64,000 nucleotides of DNA from Cognatishimia activa (GCF_017798205.1 NZ_CP060010.1:806001-870000); one strand, 5' to 3'. Positions 8,371 to 18,283 are shown, counted from the stretch's first letter. Notes: generated by a model not told the origin, from the letters alone. Program-made: numbers and translations.

Positions 8371-10085
8371 GAAGCCAGGTCTTCCTCACTCAGCGCGTAG
8401 AGATCCGCTGCGCCCGCCATGGCGTGGGCAAAGAGCCCCACATGTTCCGGCAGCAAGCGTTTGATATAAAAGCGCGCCATTTTCGTACGAGGACCATCGG
8501 TAGCTTCGGCCACCGCAGCCTTCAAGTGATAATGCGCGCCAAGAACGCGGGCAAAGCCGCGCAGGAACGGAACCGCGCCTGCGAAACGTTCGTTCAGCTC
8601 ACCTTGGCCCACCATCCATTCAGTCGCCTCGCGCAGCGTTTCGGACGCCTGCCACACTGGTTCCGCCAGCTCTGGGTGGGAACCTTTGATGCTTTCAGCA
8701 AAGCTTTCGATATCATCGACCAACCGATAGGCCGCTTCGCCGCCATCCATCAGCTTGCGCGCCACGAGATCCATGGATTGGATGCCGTTGGTCCCTTCGT
8801 AGATCGCGGTCACGCGCACATCTCGCGAGTACTGCGCCGCACCCGTTTCTTCGATAAAGCCCATGCCGCCGTGGATCTGCACGCCAGAATTGGCAACATC
8901 GATTCCAACATCCGTCCCGAACGCTTTGGCAATCGGCGTCAGGAAGGCCGCGCGGGCTTTCCATTCTGCTTCGCCGGTTGCGTGGCCCATGTCGATGGAC
9001 AGCGCGCAATCCGCCGCAATGGAACGCGCGGCAAAGATGTCGGCCTTCATAGAGGTCAGCATGCGGCGCACGTCCGCATGATCCAGAATAGTGCCCGTGC
9101 CGCCCTCAATCGGGCTGCGACCCTGTTTGCGCTCCAGCGCATAGGCCAGCGCGTGCTGATAGGCCCCTTCGGCGACCCCGATTCCTTGGGCTCCGACACC
9201 CAAACGCGCGTTGTTCATCATGGTGAACATGCATTTCATACCGTCATGTTCTTGGCCAACGAGCCAGCCCTTCGCGCCGTCAAACTGCATTACAGCGGTC
9301 GGAGACCCATGCAGGCCCATTTTGTGCTCAAGACTCACGACCTTAAGGCTGTTGGCGATGCCGGGGTCGCCGTTTTCATCAGGGATGTTGCGCGGCACGA
9401 CAAAGAGGCTGATGCCTTTTGTGCCAGGCCCTCCATCGGGCAATCGCGCCAAAACAAGGTGAACCACGTTTTCGGTGAAATCATTGTCCGCCCAGCTGAT
9501 ATAGATCTTTTGACCTGTGACAGAGTAAGTTCCGTCGCCATTTGGTTCCGCTTTAGAGGACAAAGCACCCACGTCTGATCCCGCATGCGGCTCTGTCAGG
9601 TTCATGGTGCCGCACCATTCGCCAGAGACCAGTTTCGGCAGGTATGTCGCCTTCAGTTCATCGCTTGCGTGCGCCTCAAGAGCTTCGACCTGGCCTTGGG
9701 TCATCAGAGGGTTCAACTGCAGGGACAAACATGCGCCCGCCATCATCTCGTTCACGGCGTGGGTGACCGACAGAGGCAAGCCCATACCGCCGAACTCTGG
9801 GCTGGCGGAACTGGACACCCAGCCGCCTTCCGCAATTGCCTTATACGCGTCGCCAAAGCCGGGCGAGGTGCGCACCTTACCGTTTTCCAGATAGGCTGGC
9901 GTCAGATCGCCATTGCGTTGGACCGGTGCCATGATCTCATCACACATGCGCCCAGCCTCGGTGAGAACAGCAGAAACGGTATCAGCATCCGCTTCGGAGA
10001 ACCTCTCGGTGCTCGTGACCTGAGTCAAAGGCACGACGTTCTCAAAGATGTATTCATAGTCGGAAACAGGGGAGCGATACGGCAT
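8367..10085 (-). CDS. Acyl-CoA dehydrogenase, long DmdC-like subfamily
   Basis: FAD-dependent dehydrogenases of this subfamily (about 570-600 residues, with a short extra N-terminal segment and a C-terminal domain) include 3-methylmercaptopropionyl-CoA dehydrogenase and medium- to long-chain enzymes. The start MPYRSPVSDYEYIFENVV at 10085 is chosen over an upstream in-frame start at 10172 because it matches the family N-terminus; this gives 572 residues. Visible motifs are CGTMNLTEPHAGSDVG (acyl-CoA/FAD binding), KIYISWADND, and IYEGTNGIQSMDLV, which carries the expected catalytic Glu. It is coupled to the MBL hydrolase downstream. The exact substrate (DMSP-derived or fatty acyl-CoA) is not resolved. 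Confidence 0.92.
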   Translation of the reverse strand: MPYRSPVSDYEYIFENVVPLTQVTSTERFSEADADTVSAVLTEAGRMCDEIMAPVQRNGDLTPAYLENGKVRTSPGFGDAYKAIAEGGWVSSSASPEFGGMGLPLSVTHAVNEMMAGACLSLQLNPLMTQGQVEALEAHASDELKATYLPKLVSGEWCGTMNLTEPHAGSDVGALSSKAEPNGDGTYSVTGQKIYISWADNDFTENVVHLVLARLPDGGPGTKGISLFVVPRNIPDENGDPGIANSLKVVSLEHKMGLHGSPTAVMQFDGAKGWLVGQEHDGMKCMFTMMNNARLGVGAQGIGVAEGAYQHALAYALERKQGRSPIEGGTGTILDHADVRRMLTSMKADIFAARSIAADCALSIDMGHATGEAEWKARAAFLTPIAKAFGTDVGIDVANSGVQIHGGMGFIEETGAAQYSRDVRVTAIYEGTNGIQSMDLVARKLMDGGEAAYRLVDDIESFAESIKGSHPELAEPVWQASETLREATEWMVGQGELNERFAGAVPFLRGFARVLGAHYHLKAAVAEATDGPRTKMARFYIKRLLPEHVGLFAHAMAGAADLYALSEEDLAS

Positions 10086-10192
10086 TTCGGTCTCTATTCG
10101 GTTGGCTTTAGCTAGCGGGGCTTGTATTGGGCTTTGATCCCAAAGGTAAATCGGCAACGGGAAACCAGCCATTAAAACGCGGCGTCAGGACG

Positions 10193-11155
10193 ATGAGTGA
10201 CCTTACGAAAATCATGCTTTCGGCGGATGAAACCGGGTTTGCGCGGGCTGCGGACCTTTGGAAATCGGGCGGTTTGGTCGCGTTTCCCACCGAAACGGTC
10301 TATGGGCTTGGCGCGGATGCGCGCAAAGATTTGGCGGTTGCAAAGATCTTTGAAGCCAAAGAGCGCCCCAGTTTCAATCCTCTGATCGTGCATGTCGCGT
10401 CGATCGCTGCCGCGCAGGACCTTGTTCACTGGAACGACGCTGCGGATCGGCTGGCGCAGGCCTTTTGGCCCGGACCTCTGACTTTGGTTTTGCCGTTGAA
10501 AGATTCGGCGGGCATTTCGCCACTGGTGACGGCGGGCAAAGACACGCTTGCTGTGCGTATGCCAGCCCATCCGGTCGCGCAGGCTTTGCTGGCGGCCTTC
10601 CAGGGCCCAATCGCCGCGCCCTCGGCAAACCCATCAGGACGGATCAGCCCAACCGAGGCCACGCATGTGGCCGAAGGGCTGGGCACGCGCGTTAATGGTA
10701 TCATGGACGGCGGCGCCTGTGATGTGGGTGTCGAAAGCACAATCGTTGGCCTGTTTGACGCCCCGACTTTATTGCGCCCCGGTGGATTGCCTCTTGAGGC
10801 CATAGAGGCCGCGATTGGCACTCCCCTCAAAACGCTTTCAGGCCAAATCGCGAATGATGACCTGACAGCGCCCGGGCAACTGGCCTCTCACTATGCGCCC
10901 GGTGCGCAGGTGCGCTTGAACGCAACTCAGGCCCATGACGGAGAAGTCATGTTGGGCTTTGGCGACATCGCCGGAGATCTGACACTCTCGGCCTCGGGCG
11001 ACTTACGAGAGGCGGCGGCAAATCTTTTTCACCACTTGCATCGTTTGGACAAAATGGGCGCACAAGGGATCGCAGTGGCGCCAGTGCCCAATCATGGGCT
11101 TGGCCTTGCCATCAATGATCGCCTGAGCCGAGCGGCAGCCCCACGGGAGCTTTAG
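10193..11155 (+). CDS. tsaC: L-threonylcarbamoyladenylate synthase (Sua5/TsaC type)
   Basis: It makes threonylcarbamoyl-AMP from Thr, bicarbonate and ATP for the t6A37 modification of ANN-decoding tRNAs. The YrdC domain shows GGLVAFPTETVYGLGADA near residue 30, KERPSFNPLIVHV, and APSANPSGRISPT. The C-terminal Sua5 domain is present, with LASHYAPGAQVRLN in the linker, so this is the long Sua5 form (320 residues). ATG 10193 is preferred to the in-frame ATG at 10127 because MSDLTKIMLSAD leads directly into the domain. The stop overlaps the convergent yqgE stop by 4 nt. Confidence 0.94.
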   Translation: MSDLTKIMLSADETGFARAADLWKSGGLVAFPTETVYGLGADARKDLAVAKIFEAKERPSFNPLIVHVASIAAAQDLVHWNDAADRLAQAFWPGPLTLVLPLKDSAGISPLVTAGKDTLAVRMPAHPVAQALLAAFQGPIAAPSANPSGRISPTEATHVAEGLGTRVNGIMDGGACDVGVESTIVGLFDAPTLLRPGGLPLEAIEAAIGTPLKTLSGQIANDDLTAPGQLASHYAPGAQVRLNATQAHDGEVMLGFGDIAGDLTLSASGDLREAAANLFHHLHRLDKMGAQGIAVAPVPNHGLGLAINDRLSRAAAPREL

Positions 11156-11724
11156 GCCCTTCCGGCTGTTCCCGACAAAAGCTGCGGGTCAACGCCGATC
11201 TGCTTTAGCGCACCGTCCCATTTGTGTTCGTCCTCTTCGACGAAGATCAGATGTTGATCCGGTTCCGCAATCAGCCAGCTGTTTTCTTTGATTTCATCTT
11301 CAAGCTGGCCCGGCCCCCATCCGGCGTAGCCAAGGCTAAGGATGGCAAATTCTGGTCCAGACCCGCGATTGATTTCTTCTAGAACATCCAAGGTGGCTGT
11401 CATCGAAAACGAGTCCGTCACCTTAAGGGACGCCCCTTCAGAATTGTAATCGGAGGAGTGCAACACAAACCCCCGACCCCGCTCGACCGGACCACCAAAA
11501 TGCACGGGCAAACGATGGGAATCATCGGGCTGATTATCGTCCTGATTAGCCAAAATCTCGGACAGCTTCATAAATCCAAGGAATTTGTTCACAATCAAAC
11601 CCATCGCCCCCTCCTCGCTGTGTGCACACATAAAGACGACGGAACGGGAAAAACGAGGGTCTGCCATGCTCGGCATAGCCACTAACAACTTGCCGGTAAG
11701 GTCAGAATTTTCATCAAAAGGCAC
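11152..11724 (-). CDS. YqgE/AlgH family protein (UPF0301)
   Basis: This 190-residue cytoplasmic protein belongs to a widespread but functionally unresolved family. Diagnostic segments are DLTGKLLVAMPSMADPRFS at the N-terminus, VVFMCAHSEEGAMGLIVNK, VHFGGPVERGRGFVLHS and LGYAGWGPGQLEDEI. The start is GTG at 11724, with no clear Shine-Dalgarno, and gives the normal length. It is convergent with and slightly overlapping tsaC, and divergent from the DsbD-like gene across about 150 bp. Confidence 0.93.
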   Translation of the reverse strand: MPFDENSDLTGKLLVAMPSMADPRFSRSVVFMCAHSEEGAMGLIVNKFLGFMKLSEILANQDDNQPDDSHRLPVHFGGPVERGRGFVLHSSDYNSEGASLKVTDSFSMTATLDVLEEINRGSGPEFAILSLGYAGWGPGQLEDEIKENSWLIAEPDQHLIFVEEDEHKWDGALKQIGVDPQLLSGTAGRA

Positions 11725-11874
11725 GAAAAGGTCCGGAAACTTAAAATCTCTGATTTCTAAAGTGGAGTCTGACGCTCAAAGGTTCAAGCGCAATTTCCTT
11801 TAGTTTATAAATGTAACACCCAATCGCTTGAAAGTGAGTTGGCATTTACCACGCACTCGCGCATGTCTCTATGT

Positions 11875-12696
11875 ATGAAAACCAGACGTTTTGCGCGTAG
11901 CGCCTCATTTTTGACAGCCCTTTTGTCTGCTCCGATTGCGGCGCAAGGCTCGGATTTGCACCTGCCTGACATCACGGCGGAAATCGTGCAGGGCTGGACC
12001 CGTGCCGACGGCAGTATGGTCGGCGCATTGCGTATTTCGATGGCAGGCGGTTGGAAGACCTATTGGCGCACGCCGGGCGATGGCGGTATTCCACCTCGCA
12101 TGGACTGGTCTCAGTCGCGAAACTTGAAGGGCATGTCGGCGGTTTGGCCGGCGCCAGAGGTTTTCGTTGATAACGGTATGACGTCCTTTGGGTTTGTCGA
12201 CGAACTGATGCTTCCCCTGATTGTCACACCGCGCAAAAATGGTCGTGAAGTCGAGTTGAACGGGTTTTTGCAGATTGGAGTCTGCAAAGAGGTCTGTATA
12301 CCATATTCGCTGGATGTCAGCGGATCTCTGGACCCATCCCAGACCAAGATCGTCGCACCCATTGCCGCGGCGATGGCTGAACAGCCCTATTCCGCAAAAG
12401 AAGCGCAGGTCAGAAAGGTCAGCTGCCGTATTGCTCCGTCAGATGATGGGTTAGCGGTGAGTGCTGTCATCGACATGCCATCCACAGGTGGCCGCGAGTT
12501 TGCGATCATTGAAACCACGAATCCCGAGCTTTGGGTGCAAGAGGCTTTTGTCACCCGCGAGGGGTCTCAGCTGACGGTGACCAGCGATGTGATCCATGTC
12601 GAGCAAGCGCCGTTCTTTTTGCAGCGCAGTGACATGACGATCACCGTGATCGGCACGGACTATGCGGTCGAGATTGAAGGGTGTCAGGCCGGCTGA
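11875..12696 (+). CDS. Periplasmic DsbD-alpha-like (thiol:disulfide interchange N-terminal) protein
   Basis: The 273-residue product starts MKTRRFARSASFLTALLSAP, a secretory signal with probable cleavage near AAQG. The rest resembles the periplasmic alpha domain of DsbD (DsbC_N/DsbD_N family) without the transmembrane beta and thioredoxin gamma domains. The segment LQIGVCKEVCIPYSL carries the paired cysteines expected for thiol exchange, and WKTYWRTPGDGGIPP is the typical family stretch. ATG 11875 is chosen because it starts the signal peptide; in-frame starts exist 12 and 36 bp upstream. Its 3' end overlaps the convergent RND permease by 13 bp. Confidence 0.85.
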   Translation: MKTRRFARSASFLTALLSAPIAAQGSDLHLPDITAEIVQGWTRADGSMVGALRISMAGGWKTYWRTPGDGGIPPRMDWSQSRNLKGMSAVWPAPEVFVDNGMTSFGFVDELMLPLIVTPRKNGREVELNGFLQIGVCKEVCIPYSLDVSGSLDPSQTKIVAPIAAAMAEQPYSAKEAQVRKVSCRIAPSDDGLAVSAVIDMPSTGGREFAIIETTNPELWVQEAFVTREGSQLTVTSDVIHVEQAPFFLQRSDMTITVIGTDYAVEIEGCQAG

Positions 12697-15600
12697 CGCC
12701 CCCGCCTGCGCAGCGCCAAAACAAGACCGGCAATCGCGTAGCTGACAATCACCAGCACCAGAACACCCACCAAGAACAGCCCCATCGCCGCAAAATCCCC
12801 ATCTTTTGGAACCCACCCGGGCAAAGCATTCGCAACAAGCGGATGCAGGGTTTGGTAGACCAGTGACCACCCAAGCGTCAAAACCAGCCACCCCGCGATC
12901 GCCACACTCAACGGTACCATCACTAACTGAGTCGCGCGTGCCCTCATCGCGTGCCGCAGCGCGGTGAACTGACGTGCCACATCCTGTTGCATCGCCAAAA
13001 GCGCTGGCACCACGATCAACACAAGAAGAACGCCAAACCCAAGACCGTAGACCAGCGTGATCACCGTCGGCTTCAGGAACTGCGCCTGAACAGAGCGCTC
13101 AAACAACAGAGGCGTCAGACCCAAAACCGTCGTCAGAGTCGTCAACATCACGGGCCGCAACCGATCTGCTGTGCCTTCAATAATCGAGGGCACCAACCCG
13201 CGTTCTTTGGCGTGTTCATCAATCGTCGTCACCAAAACAATCGAGTCATTGATGATGATCCCCGTCATGCCCAAAAGGCCCACCACGGTGAACATCGACA
13301 GAGGAACGTCCCAGTAATTGTGCCCCCAAATCGTGCCGACCAAGCCAAACGGAATGATCGCCATCACAACCAGAGGCCGCGTCCAACTGCTAAAGACCCA
13401 GGCCAAAACCAGATAAATCGCGGACAGGCACAGGATCAGACCGGTTCGCGCATCGTTGAGGAACTCGTTTTCCTGCTCTGCCAGACCTGACAGTCGCCAT
13501 TCCACCTGCTGTACACTAGCGATTTCGGGCAAGATCTCTTCTTGCAAGGCGCGTTGGATCTCGGTCGCTTGATCTGCGTTATCCTCGGAAATGTCGCCGG
13601 TCACCGAGATCACGCGGATGCCGTTCTCGCGCCGCACGGTCGAAAAGCCGGTGCGGCGGTCCACGCTGACGATATCGGCCAGGGGGACATAGTTACCATC
13701 CGGGGTGCGCATCATGGAGCGTTCCAGGAAATCGGACGTCAGTTCTCCGTCCGGCAGTTCGATCTGGATTGAGGCCGTCCGCACCCCGTCAGGATAGGTC
13801 GCCGCCTCTAGCCCGTTCAGACGATGACGTAGGACGCGCCCAAGCCCGTCAATCGTAAAGCCCAGCGCCTGCCCCTGCGGGGTAAGTTCGAGGATCAACT
13901 CTTCTTTGTCATAAGGCAGCGTGTCTTCGACGGCAGACACCTCGGGGTACCGCAAAAGCGCAGTTTGCAGCTGCTCAGAGGCCGCTTTGAGCGTTTCGGC
14001 GTCGGCACCATAGAACATCACATCCAAGGCGTCCCCACCGGGACCAGATCGCCAGCCGCGGAAGCTGATCGTTTCAGCCAAAGGATGCCGGTTCACGCGA
14101 TCCTGCAGGTCGGCCACAAAGGCGAAACTGGAATAGGGCCGCAGATCCGCGTCAATCAATTCAATCGAAATCGCGCCCAGCTGATCCGCCGTCCGCTGAT
14201 CCGCGCCGGCCAAACCACGGCCAGAGTTGCCTCCGACCTCGGCGATCACAAAGGCGAGCGGGTTACGACCGTGACGTTCTTCGTATTCCTTGCCCAAGGC
14301 CTCAGTCGCCCGCTGCATTTCGCGCATCATGGCGAGCGAGTCCTCGCGGGTCGCATCAGAGGACATCAGAAAGTTGCCCGTGACCGATCCCCGTTCCGGG
14401 GCGTTAAAGAAACGCCATTGCACTTCGCCTGTCATGAAAACGCTGATCTGAGTGGCCAAAAGCGTGATCGTCCCCGCCAGCACCGGATAGCGCGCCCAAA
14501 TGACGAAAGACATAATGCGACGGAATATCGTATCGCGGAACCAGCGGAAGCCGTGGTTCACGACACGGCTTGGCCAATCGTACCAATGCTCTTTTGCGCT
14601 ATGCACAAGCGCGTGGCGCATGTGGTTGGGCAGGATCAGGAAACACTCAACAAGCGAGGCGATCAGCACAACGATCACGGTGAAGGGGATATCGATGATC
14701 AGATCGCCGAAACGCCCACCGACGGCCGTCAGGCCAAAGAAGGCAATCACCGTGGTCAGCGTTGCGGCAAAAACCGGCATGAACATGCGACGCGCGGCAT
14801 TTTCGGCGGCAACAGCGGGGGCTTCGCCCAACCGCCTTGCACGCGCGTCAGCGTGTTCTCCGACCACGATGGCGTCATCCACCACAATGCCGAGCGTGAT
14901 GATCAGCCCGAACAATGAGATCATATTGATCGTGATACCCGCCAAATACATTAAGGCCACAGCGGCACACATGGCGACGGGGATCCCGGCGGCGACCCAA
15001 AAGGCGATGCGCGCATTCAGGAACAGGAACAACAGCATCAAAACAAGGCCCAGCCCCATTAATCCATTGTCCAACAAGAGGTTCAAACGTCCGCTGATCG
15101 CTTCGGCACGGGTGCGGATCAACTCGATACTTGCACCTTGCGGCAGCGTGGCTTGCAATGAGTCGGCCACATTCTGCACCTGCTCTTGAATGGCAATCGC
15201 GTCGCCTTTTTCAGACCGGTCCACCCGGACAGAAATCGCCGCGAGATCTCCGACAAAATAGCTGCGGGTCCGGTCGGCGCCTTCGACAATCACCGTGCCA
15301 ATGTCACCGACAGTCAGCGAAGACCCATCCGCATTGCTGCGCAAAACGATATCTGAGATCTGCGCGGCGCTGCGTTTTGCCACGCCGGTACGCACACGCG
15401 CGTTCGCACCCGCCACGTCTCCGGCGGGGTCCGCATCGACCTCTTGCGCAATCGCTTCGGCGATTTGGGCCATCGAGATGTCATGGGTGATCAAATTGGC
15501 TGAGGGAACTTCGATCACGGTACGAGGCGCGGCAACGCCTCGGATCGTAGTGCGGGTGACGCCTTCGGCGAACAGCCGCGTCACGAATTCATCCGCAAAA

Positions 15601-16082
15601 CGCCCCAGTTGTTCCGCATCAAGCGGGCCGCTGATGACCACATCGGTCACACGATCTCGCCACGCGCCGCGCCGGACGTTCGGATCGTCCGCATCCTCTG
15701 GCAGCGTGGAAATCGCATCCACCGAGGTCTGCACATCATCCGCTGCACGCGCCATGTCCCAACCGGGCTCAAAGTCCATAGTGATCGAGGCGCGCCCTTC
15801 TGTTGACCGCGCCTCGGTGCTTTCCACGCCTTCGACACTTAGCAGAACTGGTTCCAGCACCTGCACAATGGCGCTATCGACGTCCTCGGCCCCTGCCCCG
15901 TCCCAGTTCACCGAAACCGTGACGTTGTCGATGATCACATCGGGAAAGAATTGCGCCCGCATTTGCGGCGCGGCCGAAAAGCCAGCCATGATCAGGATGA
16001 CCAGAAGAAGGTTTGCTGCTGTGCCGTGGCGTACGAAATACGACAGGATGCCTTTGGCTGAATCAGATACGCGGGACGCCAT
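12684..16082 (-). CDS. RND-family efflux transporter, inner-membrane pump
   Basis: This 1132-residue AcrB/HAE-type proton-driven pump contains the expected 12-helix architecture with two large periplasmic loops. The proton-relay motif in TM4 is intact (LGIVVDDAIVVGEHADARA, two Asp). TM10 shows GIIINDSIVLVTTIDEHA. The C-terminal 90 residues hold extra hydrophobic segments, making it longer than AcrB (about 1050). It forms a two-gene unit with the periplasmic adaptor directly upstream (3-bp gap). No outer-membrane TolC-like gene is nearby, so the pump probably uses an unlinked one. The substrate is unknown. Confidence 0.94.
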   Translation of the reverse strand: MASRVSDSAKGILSYFVRHGTAANLLLVILIMAGFSAAPQMRAQFFPDVIIDNVTVSVNWDGAGAEDVDSAIVQVLEPVLLSVEGVESTEARSTEGRASITMDFEPGWDMARAADDVQTSVDAISTLPEDADDPNVRRGAWRDRVTDVVISGPLDAEQLGRFADEFVTRLFAEGVTRTTIRGVAAPRTVIEVPSANLITHDISMAQIAEAIAQEVDADPAGDVAGANARVRTGVAKRSAAQISDIVLRSNADGSSLTVGDIGTVIVEGADRTRSYFVGDLAAISVRVDRSEKGDAIAIQEQVQNVADSLQATLPQGASIELIRTRAEAISGRLNLLLDNGLMGLGLVLMLLFLFLNARIAFWVAAGIPVAMCAAVALMYLAGITINMISLFGLIITLGIVVDDAIVVGEHADARARRLGEAPAVAAENAARRMFMPVFAATLTTVIAFFGLTAVGGRFGDLIIDIPFTVIVVLIASLVECFLILPNHMRHALVHSAKEHWYDWPSRVVNHGFRWFRDTIFRRIMSFVIWARYPVLAGTITLLATQISVFMTGEVQWRFFNAPERGSVTGNFLMSSDATREDSLAMMREMQRATEALGKEYEERHGRNPLAFVIAEVGGNSGRGLAGADQRTADQLGAISIELIDADLRPYSSFAFVADLQDRVNRHPLAETISFRGWRSGPGGDALDVMFYGADAETLKAASEQLQTALLRYPEVSAVEDTLPYDKEELILELTPQGQALGFTIDGLGRVLRHRLNGLEAATYPDGVRTASIQIELPDGELTSDFLERSMMRTPDGNYVPLADIVSVDRRTGFSTVRRENGIRVISVTGDISEDNADQATEIQRALQEEILPEIASVQQVEWRLSGLAEQENEFLNDARTGLILCLSAIYLVLAWVFSSWTRPLVVMAIIPFGLVGTIWGHNYWDVPLSMFTVVGLLGMTGIIINDSIVLVTTIDEHAKERGLVPSIIEGTADRLRPVMLTTLTTVLGLTPLLFERSVQAQFLKPTVITLVYGLGFGVLLVLIVVPALLAMQQDVARQFTALRHAMRARATQLVMVPLSVAIAGWLVLTLGWSLVYQTLHPLVANALPGWVPKDGDFAAMGLFLVGVLVLVIVSYAIAGLVLALRRRGRQPA

Positions 16083-16085
16083 GGC

Positions 16086-17546
16086 TTAGCCCCCCATCCG
16101 CTGTTCGAGGCGATTGACCAGCCGCGCGGGCACCTCATTGCCCTGAAGCTGACCCAGCACCCGTTGTTTGGCCTCGGCGGGCATCCGATTGTTGGCCTCG
16201 ACAAAAGCCACCAGTTTTGCGCGGCGCTCGTCCGTCAGGGCGACCATTTCCGGCGCCTGAGGCGCTTCGATCTTGGCCCCTTCGCGGATCGGCTTGACCT
16301 TAATCCCAACGCCCAAAACCGGAGACAGGCGGGCGACGACTTCGCGCCCTGCAAGCTCGCGACCGCGCACGATGATCTGATCTTCCTGGCGTCGTAGCAT
16401 GCGAACGGGCAAGGCTTCGAGGCGATCCCCCTCGCCCAGCACCAAGACATCGCCTTGCGGCGTCAGGGCTGATGATGGGATGGCAATCACGTTGTTCAGG
16501 ACAGGCTCCTGAACAGAGACTTGCACGAAGTCATCAGGCTTAAGCCCCCTTGGCGCATCCAAGGTGGCAAAGACCAGACGTCCGGTTTGGCCCTCGCCAA
16601 CGGCTGCACTGTCGCGGCTGATTTTGCCCGTCGCGGTCAGATCGATGCCACTGACATTCAGCGCAACGGTCACATCAGAGGCTTTGAGGCGACCATTCTC
16701 ATCCAGCAGCCGTGCATATTGAGCTGTGGACACGCGAAAGGCCACTTCAAGCGCGTTTGGATCGATCAGCTGCGCGATGCGTTCATTGGCGGTCACCAAC
16801 CCCCCTGTCACGACAGACACCTCGGCGAGCGTGCCCGTGAAATCGGCGCGGATCATGCGGTCGTCGAGATTGCGTTCGGCTTCGGCCACCGCGATCCCTG
16901 CGCGCTCAAGCGAGGTGGCGGCTTGATCGACGCGCGCTTCGGCATTTGCAAGCGCCTGCCGACGGGACAAGGTGGATTGGCGGGCCGAGGCGAGGTTCAA
17001 CTCAGCAGCTTCAATCGCGGCCGCTGTACCTACGCCCCGCGCCTCAAGATCCTGTTGCCGCGCCAGCGCTTTGGCGCGCAGCTCTGCCTGTTCCATCGCG
17101 GCAGACACATCGTCCTGTGCCAAGAGCAAACCACGATCCGCGTCCCGCACCTCGGCCTCCGCTTCGCGCCATTCTGTCTGGGCGCGGGCCAAAGCGTCGC
17201 GTGCATCGGCATCATCGATCCGCAGCAAAAGATCGCCAGCCGTAACCTGACCGCCTTCTTCGAAGTCCTCAAAAAGCTCTACAATCGCGCCCCCAGCCGC
17301 GGTGCGGAGTTCAAGCGTGCGACGGCTTTGGATTTCGCCAAACACTGTCAGAACAGGCGCGATATCAGCGGGCGTGGCGGGTACAACATTGACGGTAAAG
17401 ACGCGTTCCCGCTGCGGTGGTGTGCGCGGTTCCTGCGACATGCGTTCTTCGACCGCACCACGGATCAGATTGCCTGCCATCATCAAAAGCGCAACTGTCG
17501 CGCTTAAGAGGAACAGCCCAGCCAGACTTTGTCTCAGAAATCGCAT
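16086..17546 (-). CDS. RND efflux periplasmic adaptor (membrane fusion protein)
   Basis: It links the inner-membrane RND pump to an outer-membrane channel. The start MRFLRQSLAGLFLLSATVAL at 17546 has a Shine-Dalgarno-like GGG..AGG just upstream and begins with a signal/anchor helix; an upstream in-frame start (17579) adds 11 residues. The biotinyl-lipoyl halves are seen as GGAIVELFEDFEEGGQVTAGDLLLRIDD and RADFTGTLAEVSVVTGGLV (positions about 90 and 230). They flank a long alanine-rich helical hairpin (about 115-225). The C-terminal 60 residues are an unusual charged helical extension (486 residues in total). The neighbour pump gene starts 3 bp after its stop. Confidence 0.92.
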   Translation of the reverse strand: MRFLRQSLAGLFLLSATVALLMMAGNLIRGAVEERMSQEPRTPPQRERVFTVNVVPATPADIAPVLTVFGEIQSRRTLELRTAAGGAIVELFEDFEEGGQVTAGDLLLRIDDADARDALARAQTEWREAEAEVRDADRGLLLAQDDVSAAMEQAELRAKALARQQDLEARGVGTAAAIEAAELNLASARQSTLSRRQALANAEARVDQAATSLERAGIAVAEAERNLDDRMIRADFTGTLAEVSVVTGGLVTANERIAQLIDPNALEVAFRVSTAQYARLLDENGRLKASDVTVALNVSGIDLTATGKISRDSAAVGEGQTGRLVFATLDAPRGLKPDDFVQVSVQEPVLNNVIAIPSSALTPQGDVLVLGEGDRLEALPVRMLRRQEDQIIVRGRELAGREVVARLSPVLGVGIKVKPIREGAKIEAPQAPEMVALTDERRAKLVAFVEANNRMPAEAKQRVLGQLQGNEVPARLVNRLEQRMGG

Positions 17547-17692
17547 CCTAACCCTTTCTTGTGCGGCTATCCCATTCAAACAGCGATGAATTATCGCTCA
17601 GATGGGGCACATTTACCAATCACCCATAGGTTATACGGTCGTGGTCGGCATTTCCGTCTAAATTAGTTTGAGAAATTGTGCGTCGCGGCGAA

Positions 17693-17724
17693 ATTTCAAG
17701 AAAAAATCGATTTTTTCGTGAAAT
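17693..17724. repeat. 32-bp AT-rich palindrome downstream of moaB
   Basis: The perfect 18-bp core GAAAAAATCGATTTTTTC (17700-17717) is extended by ATTTCA (17693-17698) and TGAAAT (17719-17724) after one mismatch. It starts 10 bp past the moaB stop on the minus strand, in the 188-bp gap before the RND adaptor. It could fold as a long hairpin and act as a bidirectional terminator, although no unpaired T-run follows on the minus strand, or it could be an operator. Confidence 0.5.
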
Positions 17725-17734
17725 GTTGCGGGAT

Positions 17735-18283
17735 TTACCCTTTGGTTCGCGCCAAATGTTCGCCGAGTCTCGGCAGGATTTCCACGAAATTACACGGCAT
17801 ATGGCGGTAATCTAGCTGGTACTTCAGGATCTCATCCCAGGCATCCTTGCAGGCCCCTGGACTGCCCGGCAGCGCGAACAGATAGGTCCCTTGCGCCACG
17901 CCGCCTGTTGCGCGGCTTTGCACCGCCGATGTGCCGATTTTCTGCATCGAGACCATCGTAAAGACGGTGCCAAAGGCATCGATCTCTTTTTCATAGACGT
18001 CACGATGTGCCTCAACAGTCACGTCCCGACCGGTAAGGCCCGTCCCGCCGGTCGAGATCACCACGTCGATGTCTTCACGCGCGCACCATGCCCGCAGTTG
18101 ATCGGCAATCTCGGCGCGTTCGTCCCGCAGGATCATGCGATCCGCGATTTTGTGGCCCGCCTCTTCAATACGCTTCGCCAAAGTGTCTCCGCTTTTGTCA
18201 TCGGCGGCTTTGCGGGTGTCGCTGACGGTGAGGACGGCGATATTAACCGGAATAAACGGGCGAGTGTCGTCAATGCGGCCCAT
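17735..18283 (-). CDS. moaB: Molybdenum cofactor biosynthesis protein MoaB
   Basis: MoaB/Mog-type proteins adenylylate molybdopterin before molybdenum insertion by MoeA. The 182-residue protein has the MoCF-domain signature IDVVISTGGTGLTGRDVT near residue 75 and ALPGSPGACKDAWDEIL near residue 145, as well as VLTVSDTRKAADDKSGD near the N-terminus. It lies 15 kb from moeA/mobAB/fdhD. Its ATG overlaps the stop of the LysE-family gene by 1 bp (TAATG), so the two are translated from one mRNA. Confidence 0.94.
   Translation of the reverse strand: MGRIDDTRPFIPVNIAVLTVSDTRKAADDKSGDTLAKRIEEAGHKIADRMILRDERAEIADQLRAWCAREDIDVVISTGGTGLTGRDVTVEAHRDVYEKEIDAFGTVFTMVSMQKIGTSAVQSRATGGVAQGTYLFALPGSPGACKDAWDEILKYQLDYRHMPCNFVEILPRLGEHLARTKG

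Noticed and set aside
12684-17546. Complete tripartite RND system with outer-membrane channel
   Set aside because: Only pump and adaptor are present; neighbours are moaB and a DsbD-like gene, not a TolC homologue.
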